From Ianthella basta (Eukaryota > Porifera > Demospongiae > Verongiida > Ianthellidae), in contig OZ025890.1 in NCBI GenBank assembly GCA_964019415.1, positions 1,892,913-1,956,912 of the forward strand: DNA of 64,000 nucleotides, in the 5' to 3' direction. The position numbers were made by a program, and so were the translations under genes. This document shows positions 12,201 through 37,081 of this stretch, in pieces. Under the pieces are notes generated by a model. It was not told the DNA's origin. It did not search any database and saw only the letters and a list, made by a program, of their open reading frames with translations. Position 1 is the first letter of the stretch. Each line of letters opens with the position of its first letter.

Positions 12201-15200
12201 CTGCCCATGAATTAAGAGGATCTGTCTCAGCCACTTACATCCTCCTTCACTTGCAGTGCACAGTGTCCATTGGTCGTTGGTTTGAAGCTTCCAGCTGTGT
12301 CATAATATACCAACCTTTAATGCAAGTTGGCATAAGCAGTCCAAAGGTTGCTGTAGCCACTGGGTGTGGTGACGCTACAGTGAGTGACGGTCTCGACCTA
12401 TCTACTGTTGTGGAGCAGCTGCTGGGTATACAGATTGGTAGCTTTCCATTTTTTGGTAACCTGGAGCTGCCGTCAGTGAGGCTCCTGTGGGTCAGTGAAG
12501 GCTTCCCAGATGAGACTCTGACCACATCGTACCTTCAACACCTGGCAGATGCTCTGAGCATTGCTAAGGGCATCTCATTCTTGTTCAATTCTCCATTCTC
12601 CAATCCTTCACTGCAACTGGCCATTACATTTGATAGGGAGTCCTTTTCAATTACTCCTGTGGGCAACACTGAACTATTGGCTAGGGACGTCATTGAGGCA
12701 GTGAAAAGTAACCTTGGAGATGTTCTGTCAGCCAGCATTCTTGACAATCTCAATGTTCTTGAGTTGGCTGTCACAGATTTCTCACTTGACATAACACAGC
12801 AACTCCTCAATGTGACAGTCTTGTTCAACAGAGGCATCCATTTGCTCAGCAATCGTATTTCACTGACAGACATTGCTGTTCATCTGTCAGTGAGGCTATG
12901 TACATCAGAACTGATTGTGTCATTGACTGGAAATTTCTACATTGGTGATACGCAGATTCCGTTTATGATGAGAATTGACGCAGCAAGGGACATGTACACC
13001 TTTGAGAGTTATCCGCGTGACATTGGCAGTGCGGAGATGGAGAATGTATTTAGCTTTGTTTTCCCACCAGTAATCAAAGACAATCTCAACATCCCCGAAT
13101 TTGTGATCAGGGATGCTAGGTTCAAGTTGTCATCAGGCACATCACACCAGCTGTGCTTTTCAGGGTCTGTTCTGCTGTTTCACCAGCTAGTTCATGCTGC
13201 CACATGTATTATACTCCAAGATGGCACAGAAACACAGCTAGTAGCTGGCATTGAACTTCAACACTTCTCTCTTACTAAGCTACTCTCCAAGTTTATTGGC
13301 AACCTAGCAAGGGAAGTAGTACTTCTGAACCATGTCATTGACATATCCATTGTGTACTCCAGTGGTGGATTGTCACAATCTCCACTGAGCACTCTCCTGC
13401 CATCCCAAATGTCTGTGTCTGTCATCCCACCAGGAGTTACTGTTGGTGTTGATGAAATCACATGGCCCGATAACTGTGCTCGGGATATCTTCTGTAACAT
13501 TGCCAGGTTCTTTCTTGGCCGTGTTTCATTTTCACTTGATATCCACTTCGTGAATGGCTATTTTTCCGTAGATGCCTCAGTGGGTGAGGTGGAGGTGGGG
13601 CCAATTCGTTTGGATGATGCAGGTCTATCTTTGGAAGTGGATCTAAATATCCCAGATTCTTTGTCACTGGGTGTCTTTGGAGTTGTCAACTTTCCCTCCC
13701 AAGGTATAACTCTGAGAGGAGGCATTAAATGGCAGACACCATCTGTTATATTTGAAGTGGCTACAACTGGTTGCTGGGAGCAAGCCTTTGGTTTGCCCTT
13801 CCTTGACCTCTGCAATATCTACGTGGCTGTGAGGCTAACTGCTAGCACACCATCTGGACTAGCCTTTGCTGGAACTGCAGTGATTGGCATAGATGAACCA
13901 AGCTGCGGCGTTGTGGAAGTAACAGCAGCCATTAGTCTAGATGCTGCTAATCCTATTGAGAACTTCTTCTATGCACAGCAAGACGAGCCTCTCACTATCC
14001 AATCTGTTTTACGGCTATTCTGTATTAACCTGCCTCTTCCACCTGCACTGGGCCAGTCCCATTTTCCAAGTAGCTATGAACTTTCATTCTCGCCTGTAGA
14101 ACGATATTTGCCACACCTCCGGCTTGAAATCCCCTCTGGATTTTTCTTTCAAGGACCCTTGTACATTATGGGGTTCACAGTTTACGCTACGTTAGAAGTT
14201 GACTACCAGCAGCAAAGATATACCATTGAAACTAGGCTGCCTCCTTTGAATCTAGCAGGAGTCCTTCGTCTGCAAGAATCAAGGGACAATAGAAATCATG
14301 GTCCATTCCTGGTTGCACGACTGGAGCCTTCTAATATTGATGTTACTGCTTCTGGATATTTGACATTCCTTGGAAGCTCAGCTGAAGCGTCCTTGCATAT
14401 TGACAATGAAGGTTATTCCCTGGTTTTCAGTCTCAACCTATTGAGCTTCCTTGATGTTGACTTTAACATCAAGGGTAGCTTTACTCTCAATATTCTTTAC
14501 TCAGACTTCCAACTATCTGGTACAGTCCATAACAAGTTCAGTGACTACGTCATCAAGGAAGTGAAGAAGAAAGTGAATAATTTAGCTAGTTTCGCTGAGG
14601 ATGTGTTAAGGCCTTATCAGAGAGCAGCTGCCTTTGCTAAAGAAGCAGTCAATAAAGCTAAAGCCATTCTTGGTGATGCAGTTGAAGAGTTAAACCACTG
14701 GAAAAGGGAACTGGATAAAGGTTTCAGAGTTATTGAGCATTGGCGCCGACAGGTCAGAAGTATCTGCTCTCTGAGGGACTGCCCAAAAGGTAAATCAGAT
14801 CTTATACAATGTGGGCTCTTCCATGCACGTATGATATTGTACACTAACAGTACATGCATCACATGCACATCCAGTGAATGTATTCAGTGGTATACTGTAT
14901 ACCATTGTGTAGTAAGCATGCCTAATTTATGTATGTATGTATATGTGCATGCGTAGAATGTGCTGAATGGGTATAAATGTGTGTGTGTACTGTACAAATG
15001 CATGCATGTGTTTGTATTTATATTCAGCTTCTGCCCATTGTAGTTGGTGTCTCTTATCCATGTGGACTGAAGTGCAGCTGGAGTAGAGGATGCAGAGTAA
15101 AGTTCTGTAGCATAAAAGTAGATGAGCCCTTATGTGCAGCTGCAAATGCTGCTTGTCGGCTTCTGAGAGCACCGTTTGAGTTACTGTTGGACACTGCAAA

Positions 15201-16307
15201 GTTAGCTTTGGAAGGAATCACTGCTGCACTATCTTTAGCACAAGAAGTCCTTAGAGTGGCCGAAGAGGCGCTAGAGGTCACGAGTAAGGTACTTGATGCA
15301 GCAAATCACCTCCTGGACCAGACAACGAAATTTGTTGGTCCATTGGCCAATTATGCATTAGCAGTGTTAGAGTTTGGATTGGACAATATTCTGATTATCA
15401 AGAAGGTGCACCTGGAGCAGAGGCTAGCAGCCACCAATGGGCTCACCTTCTCAGCCTCGGTGGAAATGACAATAATTGGAATCAATGTCAAATGGTCTGG
15501 AAAGTTGCAATTGGACAATCCAATTAAACTCATTGAATATGCTATTGACTACATCAAGGACCGAGCTAGTGGAGGAATAGGGAGGAAGAAGAGGGACAGC
15601 TCACCTTACCTAAGCAAGCCGACAATTGCAAAAATGCAGACTAAAGTTCAAAAGTAAGTGCTATGTATATTGTCGTGCACAGTGAGTGAGTCGATGGGAT
15701 GCAGGTAGGTAAGTATAGTGGTGTGTGATTTATATGTCGGTAGTGGGGTAGGGCAATTCAGTGCTGGACTGAATACAGGAACTGTGAATGATATGTGGAT
15801 GTCTCATGTATTGAGATTTGAGAAACGTTATGCAATTAACACACACTTTGAGTTGATGGGATGCACTTCTGCCAACCACAGTGGTGACATGCATACACAC
15901 TCACGGCAGTGTGGTTGGCACTGACATGCGTACATACTCACAGCAGTGTGGTTGGCACTGACATATGTACGTGGTTGGCTTGCACCAGTGTGTATTGCAT
16001 CCACAACATCCAGTAGCTCAGCTTATATAGTCATTTTGTGACATGCCCTTAATTTGTATTGTATTATATGCTTGTATGGCAGTGTAGTTGGCACTTATAT
16101 AGGACAACCATACGTACACACTCAGCTGTATAAGGATGTGCACATCACACATGCATGCATGTATGCAAGTGTATATGCACAGAGAGCTAGTCTTTAGGAA
16201 GGGTCAAACAGTCAAGTATACTTATGTAATTATGTTTGTGTATTTCCCAATACAGGATTGCAGATTGGTATCAAATGAGTGGGAATCCATTTCCTAAGAA
16301 GTACTAA
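6206..16307 (+). CDS. Gene A: secreted EMI-EGF protein with large uncharacterised C-terminal region
   Basis: Fourteen exons close in frame to about 1,715 residues: 6206-6291, 7266-7450, 7843-7935, 8742-8834, 9117-9209, 9407-9526, 9621-9743, 9839-9961, 10160-10282, 10597-10719, 10894-11016, 11589-14789, 15044-15653 and 16256-16307. In order they encode a signal peptide ([21 protein letters not shown]), an EMI-like Cys-rich module ending [11 protein letters not shown] (about 30-90), three EGF modules of the CxxGxC...CxCxxGWxGxxC type (91-183), and six calcium-binding EGF modules (DxDEC start, NTxGSYxCxC; 184-428). The EGF exons are all phase 1-1. Residues 429 to about 1495, in one 3.2-kb exon, form a beta-rich, Cys-poor region I do not recognise. 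A helical region follows, then RKKR (about 1676-1679) and a 36-residue tail. Likely an extracellular matrix or cuticle-like protein; function unknown. Confidence 0.85.
7266..7450 (+). CDS. EMI-like exon of gene A
   Basis: This exon must be read in phase 2 from the signal-peptide exon. It then gives a Cys- and Tyr-rich stretch with TSYRTC, two more cysteines, and the end pattern [10 protein letters not shown], which fits the close of EMI domains (YR...CCxGYxGxxC). A longer open frame in another phase (7220-7477) covers the same bases, but it has few cysteines and does not splice in frame. The acceptor follows a pyrimidine-rich tract at about 7247-7265. The domain is a little shorter than the usual 70-80 residues. 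Confidence 0.65.
9290..9345. repeat. (GT)n microsatellite in a gene A intron
   Basis: Interrupted GT repeat between EGF exons 9117-9209 and 9407-9526. Confidence 0.9.
9983..10085. repeat. TACAGTA/TACTGTA palindromic low-complexity array
   Basis: Irregular array of TACTGTA, TACAGTA and GTATAGTA words filling the intron between the EGF exons at 9839-9961 and 10160-10282. The block AGTATGTACTGTACACATAC occurs twice. Confidence 0.85.
15855..15985. repeat. Imperfect tandem repeat in gene A intron 13
   Basis: CAGTGTGGTTGGCACTGACA occurs twice about 44 bp apart. CACAGTGGTGACATGC upstream and ACGTGGTTGGCTTGCACC downstream are related partial copies. It lies between exons 15044-15653 and 16256-16307. 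Confidence 0.75.
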
Positions 16308-17035
16308 AAATTGTTAAGTAATAATTATGTGAACGAAACTATATTATGGTTGTTTGTATGGTAATGAAGGACGCTGATCATACCTGTATTTTACATGATT
16401 GTGCAGGACCTATATAATTTACACTCAATCAGAGAGTATATCTAGGCACCATGCATGCATAAATTATGCATAATTATGCATGATCAAGTGTATATAAAAT
16501 TAAATGCATACATGTGCAGGATCGAGCTATAGCTAGCCTAGGCCTCAGTGTACCAGACCTAGGTAGCCTTCCTGCATGCACATATGCATTGCTTATAATC
16601 ATGCATGTGAAGCTGGCCAAATTTGAAGTTACCATAATATAATATCCTGCATAATATGCATGCATGCATGTGCATATATGTGCGTGCATGGTTGACTGCA
16701 TGCATGGGATATACTGCATATTATTACCAGTATAGTCTGCAGCACATAATTAGGCTGCAGATTGAGAAGTGCAATGGTATTATTATAATTGATACACACA
16801 GGACACATGCATGCACTGTACACCTAGAGGCAGGACAGGGGGTGCTGATGCTATCTTATCAGATCATCCAGCTTGCAGTTAAGTGCATGAATATTTATTT
16901 CCAAGAGGGTCTCGATGAGATTCATTGCCGTCTCTCTGGCAGCATTCACATTGGGGTGACCTGTAATAAAATCCCCCGTATCAGTTAGATCAGCAGATGC
17001 GTATTATAGCTAGGCGTTGACGGTAGACTTTCCAC

Positions 17036-17110
17036 TAGTCTGGCTTGCTAGACCATCCCGTAAGCACCGCGCCTACTGGGCGCTTACGGGCGATCTAGCA
17101 AGCCAGGCTA
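17036..17110. repeat. Hairpin (inverted repeat) of about 75 bp
   Basis: The left arm TCTGGCTTGCTAGACCATCC plus CGTAAGC is mirrored by GCTTACGGGCGATCTAGCAA plus GCCAGGC, with arms near 28 bp and a 16-bp loop. A related left-arm word (TAGTCTAGCGTGCTAGACCA) occurs near 2221, so this is probably a short terminal-inverted-repeat element (MITE-like). Confidence 0.75.
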
Positions 17111-17146
17111 ACTGCGCACTTGACGTTTTAAACCTGTCCTGTACAT

Positions 17147-17232
17147 TTAATACTGCAGGATGTGATCATGAAGGTGGCAGAAGTTACCATAGCTTGCATG
17201 ATTGACATGCATACTATATAGTCCACATAGCC
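17147..17232. repeat. Dispersed repeat copy 1 (with 19125-19210)
   Basis: GTGATCATGAAGGTGGCAGA, then AGTTACCATAGCTTGCATGA and TTGACATGCAT...GTCCACATAG, recur with mismatches at about 19125-19210. It is a noncoding repeat family of unknown type. Confidence 0.7.
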
Positions 17233-18079
17233 GTAGTATTCGGAGGAACGTAGCCTCAAGTGAAGTCTTCAAAGTCGTTGTCTTCCAAAGTAAAATGAAA
17301 GCGAGCTTTTGATTTGCAGGTAAGTCCTTTTCCGGATACTGCGGCTGTGATCGCTTTGCCATCCTCGGTATGCGATATTAATGCAGAACTCGACCGCGCT
17401 TTTCGGGTGTCTAGCTATTCGTGTACATGTGATAAACCAGTTACCACAGGGCCTCTATCGGGCGTCAGAACCTGTTTAACTAAACCACCTCCGGAGGTGG
17501 GTTAGAAACTGGTTTAACTAATCCAGTTATTGGCGTGACCGCAGTAATCCGGTCTACGGAAGTGTCTTACCTCTGTTGTCGTTCAGCGATACCTCCATCG
17601 ACAGAGGAAGCGCCTTGAGTACAATTTCGTCGTGCTGGGAGGACCTCTTACTTCCAAGGCTAATGCGCCCGGGCGGCTCTAAATAGTTTTATGTATTCGT
17701 GTGTAAACGCTCGTAACACCGAGTGGAAATTGGTTTAACTAAATCAGTTTCGCGCTAGTGTAAACAGGGCTTATATATATTTGCCATATATATGTGAATG
17801 ACTTTGCTGCAGTCATATGTGGACATAAATTCAATTCGAAGTGCATGAGCATGTCCACACACATGCATATGCACAGCATGCATATGTGCATGCAGCTGTG
17901 TGCTGCAGATAAACGCATGCATATGCATGTGACACATATAATACTTGCACATGATCAATGGAATGTGCATGGAATATATCTAGCTAATAAGTAATTGCCC
18001 ATTCTCCAGTGCATAGAATAATAATAGCTTCATATTATACATTTACATGTTGTACATATCATGAGTCTCTTTTTGGTAT

Positions 18080-18790
18080 AATTATATAGAAGATACCCAC
18101 CAGTGCATGTTGCATAGTTGCACTCATTGTTGGAAGGCAACCACCACCACCACCACCACCATGCTCCACCGACGCCACAGCCATTGCCGCCTCCACCACC
18201 ACACATATACAGTACAAGTTACATTTGCTTGCTGCATGATGATCTCCAATGGTGCCCGTGATGGTCCTGGCCGTCGAGATCTGCAATTTGTGCTGGTGGT
18301 CATTTTCAAGGCTCATGCAGATGTTGCAAACGACAGTCTATGTGCACCTTTTGTCCATCACCACTGTGACTTGCGGTGTGGTTGGTTGCTGTGGCCAACA
18401 AGTCCAGCTACTCTACTGGCACTAACTATATGGTGGGTACCATCAGCAACATGCGCTGCTGGTGGTGGCCTTCCAGCAATGTTCCCAACTACTCTACATG
18501 CATGTACTAGCTGGTGATGATTACCCTGTGTAACTTGTACTGGTGGTGTTTTTCCTAGTATGTTCTGCTGCATATATACTGCCTACAGTGATTGTAACTT
18601 GGACTGTATGATCGAGCCACATTTTGTAACTTGTATATACTGTGTGGTGGTGGTGATGACAGCAGCGGTGGCAGTGGCAGTGGTGGTGGCAGTGGCCGGT
18701 GGTGGTTGCCTTCCAACAATGAGTGCAACTGCGCTACATACACAGGTGTAACTTGTGCTGGTGGTGTTTTCCTATAGTATCAGACAGCAC
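18080..18790. repeat. Complex GGTGGT/CCACCA repeat cluster with direct and inverted units
   Basis: GGTTGCCTTCCAACAATGAG plus TGCAACT at about 18703-18729 is a perfect inverse of the block at about 18116-18145. GTAACTTGT(A/G)CTGGTGGTG plus TTTTTCCTA occurs as direct copies at about 18531 and 18747. A (CCA)n tract lies at 18141-18163 and a GGTGGC-rich tract at 18640-18715. Frames across it are low in complexity and not supported as genes. Confidence 0.7.
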
Positions 18791-20799
18791 GGTAGTGTTG
18801 TCTATGTAGGGATGGCCGTGGTTGTTTGTATGTATATATGGAAGACTTATATAGCATACAGCTGCAGCGTGCATGTCCATATATATATATATAGCTCAGT
18901 GTATATAGGTCAGAACACTTCATGCAGTGTATCCCTATCTTGCAAAACCTGCAAACCTCATTAGGAGCACGTGCATGCGCATGAAAAAGTGTATGTGCAC
19001 AATTCAAATTCCGCAGGCTTGCCATGCATGCATAATTATCATGCATGATCAAAATTAATACATTAATCCTGTAGGAGCCCTGCATAAGTGCAACAGGTCG
19101 ATAGGATGAGCCATCCTGTACGTTAATGCACGATGTGAAAGTGGTGGAAGTTAAATGATAGCTTGCATGATTGACATGCATAAAGATTATAAACTATATT
19201 GTCCACATAGGCTGCACAAGTGCAATGTATGGTATTATAATGCACACAGTCTGCACCAAATCTAAAAATATTGTAGGCCTTTGCTATTGCTCGGGTCTCG
19301 TGCGTCTAAAATCCATATACACCTCAGCGCCGTGGTATAAGTGATATATACTCCGCCTAAGCGCGTCTAGGCTCTTATTCGAAAGGCGGGCTTCTTCCAG
19401 GACGACAGCTCTGAAGAGCGGCTGCCAAGTTTTGTTGAATTCGCAAGTGCTATGAAGTTTTTTCCTTACGTTAAGCCACTGGAGCAACACTCTAAGGGGC
19501 CAGTTAAGTGATTGAGGCTTCTGCGACCTTCTCGGCCTTCGAGGGTTCTTTGCGCTCGCTACTCGACTTTCTGTTCTCCTTGAAACAGTGCGTTCCCACT
19601 GCTGCAGTGATTTTGAGTGCCCTTGCGTACGAATTAGTGCGCGAGCTTGCTGTTTCTCGTTTGTGCACTGTGCGGGTCACGTACATGGTTTATCTAGCCC
19701 GGCTACGGAGCGCTGTACGTTGTTGGCTTGCGTGCATTGATTGCAGCATGATGGAGGGAAGTATTCTCCTTTTCGATGCTTTGCGGGCCCTCCCAAAGCC
19801 ACGCAAAGTTGAAGCTGACTGCAGGTTGCTGCATTTGTGCGTATGTGCTTTGGTGTGATTTGATACCTTCGTTGTTATCAATAACAACTTCCATATTTGG
19901 GCAGTGATATCAGGATTTAATCGCCCCTGTGCAGTATATAGCTTCTTATTGCAGTTATACCCCAAAACGGCTTCTTATTGCAGTTATATCCCGGCGGTTG
20001 CCCCGGCAACGGAGTATATTGCATAATTATACCAACCTGAAGCTAAAGGCTGTGCTATATGTGGTGTGCATGTATGCATGTACAGATATGTGCATGCCAT
20101 GCATACAGTGGGTGCCAACAACACACGAGGCACATACCTCTCAGTGTCGCATGGACCATTATATACTGTAGTAGTGGTCAATTACAATGAGCAATGATTG
20201 TCCGCATGTACATGTGCATGGTGGCTGTGAAGTCATGATAGCTACTAATTATAAGTATAAAGAAGTTATTGACTTTGAGGTTGCGCAGAGTATTATACGT
20301 ACTGCAGACCTGTGACAGCCATACACACGTTTCGCTTTGCCAATTACTGAGGCAGTTGAAGAATTGCTTCTTGAGCAGAACACAGTGAATTAGAAAGGGC
20401 GCATTCTTTGTTTACTGGTTCATGAATATAGTTGCAGAAAGTAGGAGCAGGAGGCATGGCCTTGGTGCCCACAAGGCCAGCTCCACTGTCTGTTGTAACA
20501 ACTGTCACTGTGTGGGCGGGCTAATGCCAGCAGGTCATCTGCGATCAGACCCCACATGTGGGGACATGATATTCATTGTCAAGAGGAGTTCAATGAGATT
20601 CACAGTCAGGTGTCTGCCTATTATGGCACACCTGCATGTACAGTAGTGGCCGCAGTTAGTTACCCTTGCATTAGTGCACGCGTAGCTATGTAAGTGGTTG
20701 ATATACTCTGTGTATATATATCGCTTGTTTTTAGCGTCAGCACTCGCATGTGTCGAGGGTAGACCGAGCACAGATCTGTAATAGCTGAAAGGATCGAAA

Positions 20800-32873
<12,074 letters not shown>

Positions 32874-34654
32874 TGGTACGAAAGTGCAAAAAGTATATAG
32901 GCAATAAAGGTGGCACCATTAAACACAGGTACATGTATAACTTTGAGAACAGACAAGCCCAAGTACATACTATTCATTACAGTATACTCGATAGAGACTT
33001 ACATATCATTAAGACGTACATCTACTGAGTTTTGTAGTAGCCTTGGTCATGAACTGTGTCCCAGGCAGTTTCTCTTATACATTTATGTATTGTATCATTT
33101 TATCCATCAGGAGCCTTGCATTGTGAAGTAAGCGGCATGCAGCTATAGCTAGCTGGTACTATATGTATGTATATATATCAGCTGTGACAACTTTGAGCTT
33201 ACTGTATATTTTATTATGCACAGTGATGGAAGTCTGGTCAAGTACAATCAAATCACAATAAATATCAGCTGACTTTCACACTTAATTCAGTCATTACAAG
33301 CCATTTGAAATTCCTCACAGACAGGAAGCAATCATGTTATCTGTGGAAATTCAATTTGTGCATGGCCAGAGCTTGCAAGTTTCACTGCATGTTGTGTGAT
33401 TGCGATGCAAAAAGAGAAACGAAGTACACCGTACTGTAGGTAGCCAACTGACAACATAACTGCCGTACATGCATTTTTCCTTATGCACATTTGATATTCA
33501 GAGATACATATAATTATATATAGTTTCCAAAACTTTGCTAATGTCAACATTGTTTGGCTGCAAATTTAAGCTGTTGCCAGGCTACTATACCAGCACAGCT
33601 AACGTTCAAGAAGCTCAGAGTGTAATAATTCACGTTTGCCTATAATTGCAATTGCCATATTGTTCTACCTGCGCCGGTCCTTGACAGATCTCAAGGAATC
33701 ATGCATGCACAAAGCACTGATCATTAGCTCATAATTAAAGCACACATTTTTACGCATATGCATTCAAGTGGTGGTGTTGCTGACCCATGCAGCTGCTGGT
33801 TAAATTGCATGGCCACCAATTTTCAGAGTCTAGGTAGTTCCATTGGGACTACAACTCACATGCTGCTTGGTATATATACATAAGCATGTACAACGTACTG
33901 TAATGCAGATACAAACGCAAATGAACATGGTTTTACACAATTCATGACTAGGTCCTCCAAATTCATGAGATGCAGCAGTAACCGTCTGCGATATCACTGC
34001 TTTGTACCCCTGTCTGTTACAGATGTGGAATTTTTGACCGTACTCAGTGAGTAGCCTCGCGGGAGCGTAACTGTTTTATCCATTCTGTGAGCAACATATG
34101 CAATAGCAAAATAAACACATTCTCAGTTGTGATCACATGTGCTAACAACTTCCTCTGCTCTATAATACGCAAGCACAGCTGGCATAGGTGAGCACGATCC
34201 ACTATACAAATTATGCTGTGATTCAAACGAGGACATGCACTTACATGTCTCTGACTCCACCCCCTTTGGGCACCGCCTTGCTGGGTGCCCGTTTCCTTTG
34301 ACTCAAATGCAATTCTTGCAAACTGTTAGGTAAAGTGTAGAATACACAATATATACAAGATACAGACAGTTCGCTACACAATATGACACTGTAGTAATAC
34401 ATATTATACAGTTACATTAATATTGGATGCTACAATATACATATGTACGTATACATACATAAGTAACTACTTTCACAGGTTCCTACTACAGCTGCGGCAG
34501 GGCTTTAGCATATGGCGAGCTAGACCATCATGAAACAGGTGCCAAGGGCATGAAGTGGAAGGGATGCCCTTTGAATTTCCATCTCCCCCTTGATCCCCAC
34601 TCCCCGGGTACTTAGGAAGGCCTCATGAATCAGAATATAGCCTGATTACGTCTT
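32874..34654. other. Intergenic stretch, gene B to RILP-like gene (convergent)
   Basis: Contains the 3' flanks of both convergent genes. No frame over 92 codons and no recognisable protein, RNA gene or repeat family was found. Confidence 0.6.
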
Positions 34655-35587
34655 TTATCTAACAGCCTTGTACGTAGATGTAGACAAGTTTAGACTGTTT
34701 GACACACCATGCACATACAACAGTACTATAGGCTTGCCACCACACCTTGCAAGTTGCTCCTGGAGTAAGACAATCTCGTCCTGTGCCTCCAAATACAATG
34801 TCATGTACTTGGTCTTCTCCTCAAGTACATTTAGGAGGTCAGAGCGGTAGAACTCCGGCTCTTCCTCCTCAGGCTGCTTGCCAAGGGTACCAGTTGCAAT
34901 CGGCTTGTCCTTCATTGCACTCTTCATCAGTGCCGAGTCTGATGCTGATGACTTCAACGGTCCCTTCACAGCAATAGGGTCTCCCGTAAGTTGCTGTTTG
35001 CCTTCTTCAGCGCTCTACAGACAGAGCATTATATAATGCTTAGTACACTACATCCAGTGCCGGTCCACAGCCATACACACCTACAGTTACATATACTGGG
35101 TGCTAGTCTCACATAGCTGACGGCCATTTTTGTTAGAATAGGAGGAAAATGGCAGTTGGCCATGCAAGACTAATCGGGTGCATGGTGCACTCTACAACAT
35201 AACCAAAACTGATGGCTCAAGCACTAGGGTTAAATACTAGGGCGAAGGGCGTACATAGCTACGTGAGAGTGTGCAAGCACGAACGCACCTTTTGTTCTTC
35301 CGCTGTCTTCTTCTGCTCAAGCCTTGCAGTTTCTAACTCATCTTCAAGCTCAGCAATCTTCTCCTTCAGTGCTGACACACCGTCTTGCTGTGAATCACTG
35401 GCGCTAGTGTCAGTCCCATTCTCATGCCTGTCACTTGGATCAGCATTTTGTTGTTCCACTAGCTGTTTGTTAAGCTGTGAAATAGAGTGTAACAGTGCTA
35501 TAAGTAGCCAAAAAAGAAGTACATGCATCTCCAGTGCACACAACCATTCTAAAGGTGTGTGCGTGCACACACACATGCGCACATGCT

Positions 35588-35646
<59 letters not shown>

Positions 35647-37004
35647 ACACACACACACACGAAATACACAAACCTGCTTAATCTGTCTCACTTTCACATC
35701 CAGTTGCTTCTCTTTCTCTTGCATGGCCTTTTCAAGATGAGCAACCCTCTCTTGCAACCTCTGTCTGTCTATGCCAGCTTTCTCCAACAGACTAACTTTC
35801 TCCTCCATTTGTTTTCCAGCCTACAAACATACATTGCACATAGTGCTGGGCAATATTTCAATATTGTGGAGCCAAATAATAATATTGTTATAGCTAACTA
35901 CCTCCTGTGTTTGCTGCTGGGGGCTCTGGCAAGTACTGCTGCTATGCCACTACTTGCACACACACTATTGGCTGAAGAAATTAGTGAAATGTGTATTTGT
36001 GCACACAGTACCTGCTTTATTTGCCTATTCTTCTCACTGATGTGCCTGTCCTTGGTCTCCAGCTGTTTCTGTACTTTGTCCAGCTTCTCCAGGGTGTCTT
36101 TGTGATCTGCGCTAGTCTGTTCCATCTTCGAGAGTGAAGCTTTTTGCTCTTCCAGCTGCTTTCCAAGCTACACACACACACACACGCACACACACACACA
36201 CACACACAGAGAGAGGTGCATGGAGGGAGAAACATGTATAGTACGGTTACCAGGTACATACACAAACAAGAAAACAAACAAGTGGACTAGCAGCTGACCA
36301 GTACTGCAATGCTATTCAGAGGTGAATACTATCAACTGCATGGTTGTATTAAACACTTGCCTGTTTGACTTTTCTGGCCTTCTCATTGAGTTCTTTGTCC
36401 TTTGCTGTGAGTGCTTTCTCCAGACCTGCCAATTTCTGGTTCAAATCTGCAGGTGGCTCCTCATGCCCATCAGTAGTTCCAGCAGCTTCCATCCTGTCCT
36501 TCAGCTGCTCTGTAAGCTGGAGAGGAGAGAAGACCGAATAGACACCTTCAGTATGCAACTGTAACAGAGTGCTGATGTACAGTAGGTATACATAATAAAG
36601 AAAACAGTGCGTGATTGACATCACAGTCATGTATTCTGTATCAAACGACTCAATTAGATGAACATTTTGGTCCTAAATTTGTGGACCAAACAAGAGTGTA
36701 TGCCATGTAAGACCTAGTAAAGTAGCTGTGGTGGGCGTAGTCAGTTGGAAGATACATCAGCACAGGTAATGCCATGAACTACTGTACATCAAAGATGTGC
36801 CTTTACCGCTGCAATTTCCTGACACTTGTCTTCCATTTGCTCTTCTTTCTCCTTCAGCTGCTGCCCAACTGTGGACAGCCTATCTTGCAGCTCCTGTACC
36901 TGTTTCCTGCTTGCATCTAATCATATAGAGACATACACTTGCAGCTTAATGCATGTGTGTGTGTGTGTGCGTGCGTGCGTGCGTGTGTGTGTGTGCGTGC
37001 GTGC

Positions 37005-37081
<77 letters not shown>

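Larger units (their letters stand above)
16308..20799. other. Gene-poor interval between paralogs A and B
   Basis: 4.5 kb with no gene I can support. It contains GCATGC-rich AT sequence, a hairpin near 17.04-17.11 kb, related CxGTTTAACTAA(A/T)CC(A/C) blocks near 17.47-17.75 kb, a repeat family at 18.1-18.8 kb, and a copied block at 17.15/19.13 kb. The CpG-rich part at about 19.27-19.86 kb has open frames on both strands (116 codons on +, 60-68 on -), none recognisable. It may be a promoter-like island, a decayed element or an unknown gene. Confidence 0.55.

Noticed and set aside
18107..18517. 136-codon frame with His/Thr runs
   Set aside because: It arises from (CCA)n and the surrounding repeat family.
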